From: Zingiber officinale
Lineage: Eukaryota > Streptophyta > Magnoliopsida > Zingiberales > Zingiberaceae
Length of the DNA: 64,000 bases
Assembly: GCF_018446385.1 (NCBI RefSeq)
Contig: NC_056002.1
Coordinates: 4,451,474 to 4,515,473 of the forward strand
Direction of reading: 5' to 3'
Position numbers and translations under genes: made by a program. A model generated the notes under the pieces. The model made no database searches. It had not been told where the DNA came from and saw only the letters and a program-made list of their open reading frames with translations. This document shows positions 49,475 through 61,200 of the stretch, one piece after another; positions within the stretch are counted from its first letter, which is position 1; every line of letters starts with the position of its first letter.

Positions 49475-50951
49475 AATGGATCTACTTGGAGAAGACATCA
49501 CGATTCCACCCTTCTACGAGTGCTACGACTTCGCGTGTTGAAAGGTAAGAATGAAGTATTTTCTTATGACTAACCTAACAAATTGGAATTGTGTACAAGT
49601 AGGTTTTATTCCTCCGGTGGATAGAAAGGGAGAACTTCTCAAGAAAAAGAAGTGGACAAAAGAACAAATCCACCAATCCACAATCAACGACGAGGTAACG
49701 AAAATCCTTGAATTTTCATTACCTAGTGATATCTTGTGTAAGATAGGTGGATACAACAATGCCAAGGAGTTGTGGAACAACTTGGCTAAGTTCTATGAGG
49801 AGAGCTCCAATTCAAGTCATGAAGAGGAGTCAAGTGAGCCAAGTAGCTCACATCATGGAGGTATGGAATTAGAAGTTGAGGGCTACTCAACATCTAAGGA
49901 AGAAGAGGAGGAGAGTTCTTCTTCAAGATTGGAGCAAGAAGAAGAAGCTTCTACCTCCGGAAGGGATGAAGGAGAAAGCTCATATCCACCCTCAACCCTA
50001 GGTAACTCAAGCAATTTACTTTCAAGTAAATTACATATAATATGCTTTGAGTGTAGGGAATATGGGCATTACAAGAGTAAATGTCCAAAGAGGATTAGGA
50101 AGACTCCACCGGCACCAAAGGTCAAGGAAGCCGGAGTCCCGAAACGCAAGAGCAAGGAGCACGTGGTGTGCTTCCAATGCAAGCGAAGGGGACATTATAG
50201 AAGTCAATGTCCGAGGGGGAGGCAACCTCACAAGGACAAGAGACCAAGCACATCTATAGGGGGAGCTAAGGCAAACCCTAAGGTATCCTTTAAGGCACAT
50301 TCTTGCAATCCTTATAAGACACATGCTAGTAATTTTATTGCAATTGTCAATAATGATAAGCATGATAATCTTAGAAACCGATACATGTGCTTAGGTGCAA
50401 AACATGTTAGCCTAGACAAGAACAATACTAGAAATGCCAACCCTAGGACTAACTTATCTAAGGTTAAGGAAAACCTAGGTAGGAATCCCAAAACAACTAG
50501 ACATATGCCTAGGATTACCTCAAAGAAAAATGACAAATTAAAACTTGAGGTATTAGAAAAGGAAAATCAAGTCTTGAGGTCAAGACTTGACACTTTAGAA
50601 AAGACCCTTAAGAATTTGGAGAAATCATCTTTAGGGCCTAAGGGTCAAAAGCAAAAGCCCAAGGACATGAGAGGTTTGAGTCACAAACCTAAGTCTCAAG
50701 TGGTCAAGCCCACTTATCATAATGTTCCATTCGATTATGGAACAAGACCTAGGGCTAGGAAGACCATCACCAAGGTCACAAGGGGAGTCACCCCTAGAGT
50801 TGATCTTGATGAGTCCCAAATGGCCAAGGCTTTAAAGCCTAAGAGGGTCATTAGGAGGGTTGCTAGGGAAGTCATCCCTAGTGAATATTTAGTGAACCCA
50901 ATGAGATCAAATAGGTATTGGGTTCCTAAGAGCATGATTCCATCACGCTAG
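49475..50951 (+). mobile_element. Gag region of the gag-only element (two CCHC zinc knuckles)
   Basis: The main open frame runs 49551-50951 (466 codons). Two zinc knuckles of form C-x2-C-x4-H-x4-C (CFECREYGHYKSKC, about residue 163; CFQCKRRGHYRSQC, about 207) identify a copia-type nucleocapsid. Before them is an acidic Glu/Ser stretch, and after them a very basic region with a short coiled coil (about 330-360). A possible earlier gag start lies at 49475. No pol-like sequence follows. Confidence 0.8.
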
Positions 50952-52623
50952 ATGGATTAGAGTGTGCCAACCTTAATTGAATAGGTAGTTAATCTATTCA
51001 TGACAAAAGGTGGCACTTTAGGAATTTTCAAGGTGTAATCAAGCCTTGAAAATGAAATTAAAAATTATTCCTAAGGTGATTAGGATGTGCCAACCATATT
51101 TGAGGAGTTTTCTAGGGTCAATCTAATTGGCACATAGTGATCTAAAAATCTTGAGTATATGTTTTTAGATCTATTACACTTAGGAATATAGAATTCATGA
51201 CAAAATGATCAAAACTATCAAAAATGGCAACTAAGGCTAGAATTAGGTATTTTCTATACCTTTATATGTTATTTGCCATATATTGTTTGCCATATGCCAT
51301 ATCATGACATCATATCTAATTTACTATCATTTGAAATGTCATGATAATGCTTAGGTTAGTTATATGTCATGCCTTATTTAAGTTTCATACTTTATGCCAT
51401 GACATCATGACATTGACACATATGTTCACTTATGATATTATTTTATGCCATGTCATCATCTCTTGCATTTATGATCAATTAAATTGATTTAAGGATAAAA
51501 AACTCAATTTGATATGGAAATCAAATTGTTGTTTAGAAAATGCATGAGAACTTAGTTTAAGATGACCTAAACCCATATCTCACATCAAAATTGACTTGGA
51601 TGTGTTTGATACACCTTAGATGTGTGTGAGATATTAGGATCATGAGTTATGATCTAGGTGCATAGTTCTTGTACCTAGATGAGCCTAATTCAAAATGGAG
51701 GATCATAGGGAAAGCTTGCGTACAAGTCATGTACACTTAGCCCTAAGATTGTGGTCCTAAATTGAATGGTTTAAAATCATTTCAAAATTGATTTGAAAAA
51801 CCTTGATGAAGTTTTTCTAGTGATAGCATTCATCATTGAGCAAGTTGATACAAAGTTGAGGTAAACTTGAACTATTTCAAAGTTTTTAAACTTTGTATCA
51901 AGATTTGAAAATGGAAGTTATTTTCATAGAAAACTATTTTTTCATGATAGTATATGTTATGAGGAATGTATCCTCAAAATTTTATAATTTTTAGAATTTT
52001 CTGTAATTTTATAGGGGTTTCTGAATTTCGAGAGGAAGAAATTCAGAAATCAGATATGTGACTGATCAGGAGGTTCCCTGATCGGTCCAGGGGATGCTGG
52101 ATCGGTCACTGGACTGATCTAGGGAGCTCCTGATCGGTCTGGTGACCGATCGGGCGTGCCAAATTCTGTCTGAAACTTCTGAAATATGCTGTCTGAAATT
52201 TCAGCTGAAAGTTAAAACACAGTTTGTGTTTTGGATTTCTAAAGGTTTGAAACTCTCCGAGACATTGGTACAATGGTCAAGGGGAGTTGACCTTTAGGAG
52301 GAGTTTTACCTATTGGTGGGGAGTTGACTTTTAGGGAGTTTTTCATGATTAGTGATATGGGATTATCACTAAGTTGATTGTTGTCTTTAGTATCAAGGGG
52401 AAATTAGGGTTTCAATGAAAGGTATGAGACTTTCATTAAGAAGAAACTCTTGACCTTGAATCACTCTTTTGATGTGTGTCAAAGAGAATGGGAGAATGTC
52501 GAAGAATGTTCGAGGAAGAACATTAGAGTTTGGGAAGAATGTTCGAGGAAGAACATTGGAAAACCTAAGTTAGGTTATCGTTAACCTAACTTGATTATGA
52601 TTTTATCAACATCAAAGGGAGAT
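50952..52623 (+). mobile_element. Noncoding 3' internal region of the gag-only element
   Basis: About 1.7 kb after gag with no coding domain on either strand. It includes repeated atgccatatcatgacatc-type phrases (51280-51460), a small set of GATCGGTC/GACCGATC dyads (about 52074-52165), and the purine tract before the 3' LTR. Confidence 0.7.
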
Positions 52624-52975
52624 TGTTGGTGCGACCTTAGGTCAAGGTTGACTGGTTGACTGAGTTGAACTGACTCGAGTTGTATTTTGATGTTTGTGAG
52701 AATAGAAAAGTTCTATTATGATGTTTGGCGAGAATAGAAAAGTTCTATTCGATGTTTGACGAGAAATTGGGGTGCGATCTTTGGTCAAGGTTGACTGGTT
52801 GACCCGAGGTGAGTCGACCGATTCGGAAATCGGTAAGTGAAGCGGTGAAAGTCACAGTGAGTGAAGCCGCAAGGAAAGTCGATGGTGAAGCCAGGCAGTT
52901 GGAAAGTCCTGGTGAGTGAATCCAGGCAAGGGAAATCCAGATAGGTCAAGGTTGACCAGACATCTGGTGAAAAGT

Positions 52976-53255
52976 CCAAGTATGGAGACTTGGCACGGGA
53001 AAAGTCCAAGTATGGAGACTTGGCACGGAAAAGTCCAAGCAGGGAGCTTGGCACAGGAAAAGTCCAAGTATGGAGACTTGGCGTGGAAAAGTCCAAGCAG
53101 GAAGCTTGGCACGGGAAAAGTCCAAGTATGGAGACTTGGCACGGAGAAGTCCAAGCAGGGAGCTTGGCACGGGAAAAGTCCAAGTATGGAGACTTGGCAC
53201 GGAAAAGTCCAAGTATGGAGACTTGGCACGGAAAAGTCCAAGTATGGAAGCTTGG
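52976..53255 (+). repeat. Tandem hairpin array with compensatory stem changes, 3' LTR copy
   Basis: Ten units of 27-29 bp. Six have the stem CCAAGT/ACTTGG with loop ATGGAG, three have CCAAGC/GCTTGG with a 5-base loop, and the last is CCAAGT/GCTTGG, which still pairs in RNA through a G-U. Each 6-bp stem is followed by a linker of the form cacggaaaagt. Confidence 0.92.
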
Positions 53256-53500
53256 CATGGAAGTCGGAGAGGGCTCGGCAGAAGTTAGAGAGGGCTCAGT
53301 AGCTCGTTCTCTGGACCAGATGGAGTCGGAGAGGGCTCGGTAGCTCGTTCTCCGGACTAGGTCAGAGAGGGCTCGGTAGCTCGTTCTCTGGATCGGATGG
53401 AGTCGGAGAGGGCTCGGTAGCTCGTTCTCCGGACTAGGTCAGAGAGGGCTCGGTAGCTCGTTCTCTATACCAGAGAGGAAATAAGGCTGGCTGTGGGTAT

Positions 53501-53781
53501 CTGGATCGGTCTGCAGACCGATCCAGGTTGTCTGGATCGGTCAACAGACCGATCCAGTGACGCCAAGGCTATCTGATCGGTCTGGTGACCGATCAGTAAC
53601 CACACAGAATGTTTCTGTGGGATATCTGATCGGTCTGGTGACCGATCAGTAATGAAACAGAAGGAAGCAAGGCGATCTGGGAGTTGGGGATCGGTCTGGG
53701 GACCGATCAGCCTAGGGCCTGATCGGTCCACAGACCGATCAGGAGATTCCCGGACCGATCAGGATGGAGCCTGATCGGTCC
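53501..53781 (+). repeat. Seven GATCGGTC...GACCGATC palindromes
   Basis: Dyads at 53501-53526, 53532-53557, 53573-53596, 53626-53649, 53689-53708, 53718-53743 and 53752-53781. Six have a four-base centre (TGCA, AACA, TGGT, TGGT, TGGG, CACA). The seventh is the same sequence turned inside out around a six-base centre. The outer stem bases vary in matched pairs (CTGGATC/GATCCAG, CTGATC/GATCAG, CCTGATC/GATCAGG). Confidence 0.92.
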
Positions 53782-54417
53782 AGGCCTAGCCGTTGCGACA
53801 CAACGGCTATCTCTGCTTCGTCTGTTTTCGTCTATTCTTCTTCGCAGGTTGCAGGGAGATACCAGATGATATAATGCCTCTACAGTGAAGAATGAAAGAG
53901 TACACTGGAAGCGCTGCTTCTGCTAATTCTTCTTCTTCCTCTTGAGCTTTGCTGAGCTCTCGGTTTGCTGAAGCTTCGCGTGAGCTTCGTGCTGGTTTTC
54001 TAGCTGCTGGAGCCGTGAAGCTGCTGCTTCATCAACGGACTCCGACGAGAAGGCAAGCAAGTGTGTTTACAATTTTTATTGTTCTTGTTTGCTTCCTCTA
54101 TTGTTGTACTCTTCTGTTTTGCTGTTGCAAAGACTTTGTGGTGAGGTTTCTCCACCGAGAAGGAGTTCATATTAGCCGGTTATCCGGGGTTTCATCCACC
54201 GACGGATTAATAGGCTTCGTCCACCTTACGGACACGCCGAGGAGTAGGAGTATCATCTCCGAACCTCGTTACATCGCTGCGTCTAAGGTTTGATCTTCTC
54301 GTTCTCGTTTCTATTATTTTATTTCCGCTGCGTTAACCTAATTCGTAGGAAGAAAAGAGAAATTAGGGTCGGCTATTCACACCCCCCCCTCTCTAGCCGC
54401 ATCCGAAGGTCCTAACA

Positions 54418-56060
54418 GAGTCAACTGAAGAATACGCCGTTATTGAGCAATTGTTTCATCTTTAATCTTTGCTTCTTCCTATAAAAGGGATATGGAAGAG
54501 GTGTGCTTCTCTTTTAAATGAATTATGAATTGAGTTTGGCTTTCCAGGTCTGCATAGACTTTCTATTTCAGTGCTACCTCAGCACGGACCCGCGATTTAA
54601 CAGCTAGTCAGAGTTCTTCAATTTCCCTACGAAGAGAAGACTAAAGATTCCTCTCCTACGTCATCTCAGCTAATGCCATATCCTTTTAGGCAAGTAGTTG
54701 GGTCATATATGCCAATTGCTAGTGAAGGTGGGCAGTTCATCAAACTCTGATTCCAACTCCATTATTAGGGAGCGTCAGTGCAAGAAAAGTATGTCTCTAC
54801 GGGTGGAAGTCAGCCCCTTTTAAGGAGGAAGTGGGGAGAAGTCAACTTCTGCAGAGATTTAAGTGACCCTTCTCCCGAGGATGATTGAACAATTAAACAG
54901 GTTACAATACCAATGGTTTGGGAAAAGAAGCAGCATGTATAGTCATAAAGGCGAGTCATAATGGCGAAGTAAATGAAATTCGAGTTTAGGTCTAGTTAAT
55001 CAGACTTCAGCCTTCTTCGGCTAGACTTAGAGGGGAGACTTGTGATATGGTGCATAAAGGTAGAGCCCAATAAGACCAGGCAGTTAGAAGTCAAGGGCAC
55101 GTGACAGTCAAGGACAGTCGTAAGTCAAGGGGGCGTGGCGGACAGAAGTCAAAGGGGTGTGGCAGTCAGCGGTTAGAAGGGGAAAGGAGTTAGATCGTCT
55201 GACCTCATCAACCACATAATTTCTGGTCGGGTACAAACAGATCAGGGTCTCAGATCTGAGACATAAGATGCAGCCTGGAGTAATGCTTGACCTGTCCTGA
55301 CTGGTCGGGTTTCCTCAACTCGGGTCGCGTAGTCAGGTCTGGTACTTTCAGTAAGACAATTCCTGGGCGACCCTGTAGCGATCAAGGCATAATGGATGGG
55401 TCTCCTGCCAGTCTCAAATACAGATAACAGATAAAGCCCAGGCGGGTCACCACGGCTCAGCCTCCTTATCAAGACTCAAGTCAAGTGGCACCTCTGAACG
55501 GGCATTCCGAGCTGTCCGTAGCTAAACCCGGACGGGACAGAAAGTATTAGGCGACAACAATGCAGGGAATCATAACCTCCTGTCAGGGAATAATTGTCAT
55601 ACATCAGGGAATATTCCAATGGTCTGTTATTCTTTGCGAACGGAACCTTCCTTCCACCAATAGAAAACCACCGTACACCTTCTCTCACTCAACAGATCCT
55701 GACATCCGACATTCTCTAATAACATGCAAGCTCTGAAAATACGCAGCGTCATATGAAAAGGGAGATCCTCTCCCTCAGCAAGGTACGCGCACATTCGCAC
55801 TCGTCTTCTATAATTCTTTTTTCCTTCGTACACTGTTCTTCTAGGGAAAAAGTATATGACTTGAGTGTCGGAGGACCTGCGCCGGGGACTTTTTTCCTGA
55901 TTTCTAGTCTCTAACATTCTGGGTGCTTGTCTGAGTGCGCACAAAGCCTAAGTACTGTCGGTTTAGTCACCACTGTCCCGAAGCTTCACGTAGGTGTCCG
56001 TCTTTCCGGTGCACACACGCCAAGTATGTCAAAGTCACCTCTCCGTCAACACCAATATCA
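54418..56060 (+). mobile_element. Ty3/gypsy 3' internal end and 3' LTR (fragment)
   Basis: The internal remainder runs to about 55038. The purine tract aggggagact near 55030-55039 leads to an LTR starting TGTGATATGG at about 55040. The LTR holds a phrase near 55861-55905 (cttgagtgtcggaggacctg...gggactt) typical of plant gypsy LTR ends, and it fades out near 56060. The right end and a target duplication were not identified. It is broken, and older than the gag-only element inserted in it. Confidence 0.55.
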
Positions 56061-56179
56061 TCTCATCTAGTTTTCGTCTAGCTCATATTCCAAATAAGAT
56101 CAACTAGGATTCCAGGCTTTGGGCATGAAAAGTTATTTGTCACTGAAACACTCGTCGCCAGACTCTCTAGGAGCACGGG

Positions 56180-56860
56180 CTAGGAAATTATTAAAATGCT
56201 CAGCAGATTCAGACGTAGAAAGACTTCCAGAGATACAGCTCCTGATGCCACTTCATTGGCACGATAGGTATCTACTGTAACTTCCATGTAAAGTAGATCT
56301 CTTGATAAATGACAGCTGATTATTTTAGAATTGTTAATCATTTGACTGCCTCCCGTTTCTAAACTGCCATGCACATTTCCATAGTAAAGTTCATGGTTGC
56401 TAACACAATGTGTTCCTGCAATATCACTTGTTTCATAGGAGGTTTCATACAAAGCACTTGGAATACTCTCATCCACAACAGAAACTTCAGATGATGTGCA
56501 TCCATTAGAAGAACTGCAACCGCAGGTCTTTGAATCTGACTTCAGATTGCAGCATGCTAATAGGAGCAATATATCTCCTGGTGTTTTTCGTGTTGATTTT
56601 TTTATTTGCAAGTGCAAATGTCTCCATAATTTGTCCATTTGCGGGAACAGACGAACAATAGTAATTAGAGAATTGGAGTTGATGGTTTCGTTAAGCAGGT
56701 TCAAAAGATATGTATTGGTCTTCACCCACAAGAGCTTCTATTTTGCTTGGAGAATTCTCATGAGATAAGTAACAAATCTGGTCAAAACTAGTGTTCGCAT
56801 CAAATAGCATCGCTGCAAAGGAGTGGGAAAGCATTGCTAAAAAGAGAAAAAGTGAGGTAT
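56180..56860 (-). pseudogene. Unrecognised gene fragment or pseudogene
   Basis: The minus strand has a pyrimidine tract and TTTTTAG acceptor near 56846. It is followed by a coding-looking stretch (MLSHSFAAMLFDANTSFDQI onward, about 56842-56700) and then, in another frame, an open run of about 160 residues (56660-56180) that is Ser-rich with a Cys-containing patch (KTCGCSSSNGCTSSE). Both parts have low-bias coding character but no domain I can name. A change of frame without an obvious splice pair suggests a decayed gene or a missed small intron. It lies between a gypsy LTR and a SINE pair, so it may be a stranded piece of a host gene. Confidence 0.4.
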
Positions 56861-57069
56861 AAATCAATCGATAAGCTACTACTATTTCCTGCCCTGCAGT
56901 AAAATTTCATTTGGAATACTTTCTCTGTCGTTGAGCGTGAGATGAGGAAATTAGAAGAAGCAGTTGAAGCAACGGCGGAGCCGGCCTAAGTAATCTACTG
57001 GGGCTGATCCCGGGGCTATGAAGCGGTTACTTGGATTGTCTTATATTTTTTTTCTCTCTCTCTCACTTA

Positions 57070-57478
57070 TTGCCCTTCTCAATTCAGTCCGATTTTATCG
57101 GATGTCTCCGAAGAGACACTTCTCCCGCCGAGTTTAATCGTGATTTATCCATTTTGGATATCTATGAGATCGGACTCAGGGGGCCGCTAAGGTGGTGGTT
57201 CCACCTTTTGCATCAATTCAGTCGAATTTTAGCCCCCACGGGTTGGATCAGCTGGTAGGGTGCCTGGACGCTTGCATCGAAGGCCGTAGGGTCGAGGGTC
57301 GCCAGCTGCACATGAGCGTAAAATCTCGGTCTGTTGTGCTTAAATTCCACTTGACTCCCAGTCACCCCTCCCACCTAGTTTAACCGTGATTTACCCTCTC
57401 TGGACATCTGTGGGGCCGGACCCAAGGGGCCGCTAAGATGACGATTCCACCTTTTTGCATCAATTCAGTCGGATTTTA
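57070..57478 (+). mobile_element. Tandem pair of tRNA-derived SINE copies
   Basis: Two direct copies of a roughly 102-bp block (57131-57232 and 57377-57478) share gggccgctaag and ttccacctttt. Only the second copy is preceded by a tRNA-like head: an A-box-like atcagctggtagggtg (about 57247-57262) and a B-box-like gtagggtcgagggtc (about 57286-57300). This is the layout of a plant tRNA-SINE with a headless copy in front of it. Both end in cattcagtc-like sequence that may be part of the target. Confidence 0.5.
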
Positions 57479-58266
57479 AAGAGATTGATTCAACCCTATA
57501 AAAAAATTTTCATCCTAAGTTCCATTTGGCATCCCTTAGAACTTGCCAAATGCCAATAGGGAAATTTGTCATTTTCTAGATTTTTTCTTTTAAAAACTTT
57601 TTTATTTGAATGAGATTATAGTAAAAAGTAATTATGCTCACATAGAATGGATGGACACAACCTGAAACATATTTGTGAGCTAGCAGTTTGGCACGTCATT
57701 CAATATGAATCTTGTTTGCTGTCTGACACCGCACATCCTCAATCATTCCCATTCATTTTCATCTCTAAGAATATCCACAATCGTTTCTCTATAATATCGT
57801 TAAAATTTATATTAAATCATCTATTTTATTAAATTTAGATAATTATTTTTTATTACACATTATATTAATTATCCTAAAATTTCTATTATTTTTATTCTTT
57901 TTCTTTTTTTTCTTTTTTCTTCTCTCAACATTAACTTTTCATTATCGAATCTATTTCCCCTTATGTTTTTCTCTTTTAAGTTAAACAATATTTTAATATT
58001 TTAAACATATATATTCATGAAATCTAAATTAAGATTTTTATATAAAATATAAAATTTAAAGTAAATTTTCGAGGGAAGCTTATGCGGAGGTGATATATGT
58101 CTTTGTACTTCGATCTATAGCTTTTAGTATAATTATTATTCGATGAATTAAATAACTCAAGAAATTAATTAACGTCGCCGTCGTCGTCTTTCTTTCCTCT
58201 TTTCTCTCTAATAGACGTCGCCGTCGTCGTCTTTCTTTTACTACCCAGTCGCTCCACGCCAGGCTC
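57479..58266 (+). other. Upstream region of the BOI-like gene
   Basis: AT-rich, with a T/C-rich stretch near 57890-57960. The leader contains two copies of a 24-bp GTCGTC-rich direct repeat (58172-58195 and 58215-58238) just before the start codon. No other gene is seen. Confidence 0.5.
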
Positions 58267-61200
58267 ATGGCCTTCTTCACCCATCACCACCTTCAACAGC
58301 CGCAACCTCCGGCGCAACAGCAGCAGCAGCAGCTGGCAGTCCCCTTCAGGTACTCCTTTTCCCTTCTTACCTTCCTTTCTTCCTCATCGGCGATTCCGGG
58401 GATACAACCCAAAATTGCAGGAATTTCGTGCCGATCAATGGGCAAATCCCTGCGCCTGTCGATTTCATTTCCGCCTCCTTAGCTGATCCAACCCATCATT
58501 CTGGTACTCACTTTTCCCCTTCTCGATTGCTAGGGTTTCATTCTGGTTCATCTCATGTTAAAAATTCGTCATTTTCTGGGCTTTGGTTTGGCAGTCAGTC
58601 GGTTCATGGGCCTCTCCCCAGGCGCTGGAACGGAGGTGGACGGTGGATTGAACGGCTGGGAGCCCATGAGGAAGCGGATCAAGGAGCAGGATTTTCTCGA
58701 GAATTCCCAGATTTCGTCCATTGATTTCCTTCATACCGGGTCAGTATCCACCGGATTAGGACTTTCACTGGACGATCGGAGGATTGTGGCTTCATCTGGG
58801 GAGTCACAGCTTCTATTTCTACCAACCTTCGACCAGGACATCAATCATGAGATGCAAAGAATGGATGCAGAAATTGATCAGTTCATCAAGCTCGAGGTTA
58901 GTATGTTTTATAGCCTGCTTATATGTGTCTATTACTACTTCAATCCTAGTCGTGCGTATTCATATTCTTCTCTATTTCATAGTGTTTTTTTTTAGGAATA
59001 TATTTGAAGGTTTGACTGCTACTAGAGCCTTTTTGATGGCAAAGTTTCTTGTTCATAAGATTTTGCATGAGCAACTTTGTGTCACTTTGTTGAGTTAATA
59101 CTTCTTCAGCGTTACAGTATCACTTGCTTTTCCAATTAGAATTTATAACATAGTTCCTCACTTTCTCTAGAAAAAGATACCTGAATTTGTAAAGTTTGTG
59201 CTGCGTCACTTGAATTGTTTGTATCTTGAACCTGTAAACTTGTGAACTCTTGGTTCAAGATGAGTACCTGTCTTCTTATACTCTGTTGAGGAACTTACCT
59301 GTTCAAAGATACGCTGGAGCTTAAGTGTTATGATACCTGTGGTCCTAAAGAATCGTGATTAGGTCCAGGCTGATACTGTTAAAGCAGCGTGTTCTAAATG
59401 ACATTAAGATCTCTCACTACCTTAGGTCCTTCAAGAAATAATTCTTAATGTGTAATGACATGATTCTATTCTCGTATATAGATGAGCACGGTTGAGATAC
59501 CAACCAGGCTATATTCAGGTTCTCGTATATTTTCTTTGCCTACTAAACTTTATTTGCCTGTAATGGGATCAAAATCTTCTGGAGTTACTGACATTGAAAA
59601 TTCATTTGCTGTGCTTGTTTTAATCAGTAGTAAGATAAAAAATTTGCTTCATAAAGATTCAAGGTTTGTTGTTTATCTTTGAATGAGTGTACTTGACAAC
59701 CAGATTTTTGTTGTGAAGGACAATCCCTTTTGCTGTCCGAGGAAGGAAAGCTTCTTCGGCTTAATGTAATTTTGTTCGCATGTGGCAAAACCCAGATTTT
59801 TGTTGATCCAGTATTTGATTGTGAATAAGGAGTAGCAGGTTATATGAGCGTTGATGCTTTTGATATACGCCTAATTTCTCTTATTTTTGAATTACACCTA
59901 ATGTTGCTTAAATTTTAGTATTTTTCTAAAAATCTTTTCGAGTAACATCAAATGCGCACCACCTTTGTATTCTCATCTCTATTATATTAACATTTTGTGC
60001 ATGTTGCTTCCTTTCAGACTTTTATTCATAAAGTATAGCCGACCATAGCAGCCAAGGAAGACACAATCACACAAGACTCTAGAAGCCCCCTCTTCATTTC
60101 CACCACCTATTGTTTATCTTATTAATATTATCTTCATCAGTAGCCCCTTCTTGTTAATTAATAGATTCAATATATCTACAAGTCTTATAGGGTTTCATTT
60201 CACCCATTGTAATAATTCCATCAATTCTTTTGTACTTAGAAATTACATTTCATTTTTTTAGCTTTGTTTCTACTTATTTTAATTCCTAGAATCTTTAGTT
60301 TTTAAAATCTTTCTCCATAATTCAAATTCCAAAATTAACTTAATTACATAGTTCATTCATATAGTAAAACTAAAATTTCTTTGGTGATATAATTTATTGC
60401 GAGCAACTCTGTTTTATTTGTTGAACCTGAAAAATTGACATGAACTAATGCTATAGTACATATATCTGGCAATTTCCTAAGTTTGAAATAGAACAGCTCA
60501 GATGTTCAATAAGAGTTTTATACAATTTCATTTTCTCTTTATTCTGCAAACTGCAGTTTTTAAGCAGCAATATCTTTAATGCCTAAAAACTGTATTATTC
60601 TCTGATGGAACTGGAATAATGAATAAGACTAGTTTGTTTCCCTCTTTTGTTTGTTTCTCTGCCTGTTCATATCTCACCAAAACTGGGTGGTCATTCTGTG
60701 TGGCCTGTAAAGTTATTGCTCCTACTGTATCTTTTTTTTTTCCAAATAGGAATATTATCTGACTTTACATTCAGAACTGACTTATAAGAATCCACTTGTT
60801 CACTGTTCAAATTACATAGGGTGAGCGTCTTCGGAAATCAATAATAGAGAAGCTTCAGATGAAACAATTTCAAACTATAGCTTCCTTGGAGGAGAAGATC
60901 CGGAGGAAGGTAAGGGAGAAAGAATCAGAAATGGAAGACATAAACAAGAGGAATGCGGAGCTTGAGGAACAGTTGAAACAGTTGGCCCTAGAAGCAAGCA
61001 CATGGCAGCAAAGGGCGAAGTACAATGAGAGCTTGATAAATTCCCTCAAATATAATCTTGAGCAACTATATGCTCAGAGAAAAGACACGAAGGAGGGGTG
61101 TGGTGACAGCGAGGTAGATGATGCTGCCTCATGTTGCAACGGGGATATGGGCTTGCAGTTGATGTCGAAGCAGAATAATGATGTGTTGTCTAAGGTGTGC

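Larger units (their letters stand above)
47655..54417 (+). mobile_element. Gag-only copia-type LTR element, structurally complete
   Basis: 5' LTR 47655-49413, internal 49414-52623, 3' LTR 52624-54417, both LTRs TGTTGG...TAACA, flanked by the direct duplication GAGTC (47650-47654 and 54418-54422). A tRNA-Met primer site (TGGTATCAGAGC, 49416-49427) follows the 5' LTR. A purine tract (caaagggagat) ends at about 52623. The only protein it codes is a gag. No protease, integrase, reverse transcriptase or RNase H region exists in 3.2 kb, so it would depend on a partner for mobility. The final 350 bp of the two LTRs differ by about 2% by eye, suggesting a fairly young insertion. Confidence 0.88.
52624..54417 (+). 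repeat. 3' LTR of the gag-only element
   Basis: Same order of parts as the 5' LTR, with better preserved repeats: hairpin array 52976-53255, tandem ggagagggctcggtagctcg units 53267-53470, GATCGGTC palindromes 53501-53781 and the unique end to CCTAACA. Confidence 0.87.

Noticed and set aside
52976-53255. Regularly spaced repeats resembling a CRISPR array
   Set aside because: There is no unique spacer content, the units are simply tandem, they lie in an LTR, and the genome is a plant nuclear genome.
52785-53343. Long overlapping open frames on both strands with repeating peptide phrases
   Set aside because: They are by-products of the tandem hairpin repeat in the LTR, whose units lack stops in several frames. 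The same shadow frames occur in the other LTR at 47752-48367.
53465-53731. Minus-strand frame rich in Asp-Arg-Ser repeats
   Set aside because: It is the translation of the GATCGGTC palindromes, not a gene.
59482-59682. 66-codon plus-strand frame in the third intron of the BOI-like gene
   Set aside because: No splice sites connect it in phase and the exon 3 to exon 4 join already closes the reading frame.
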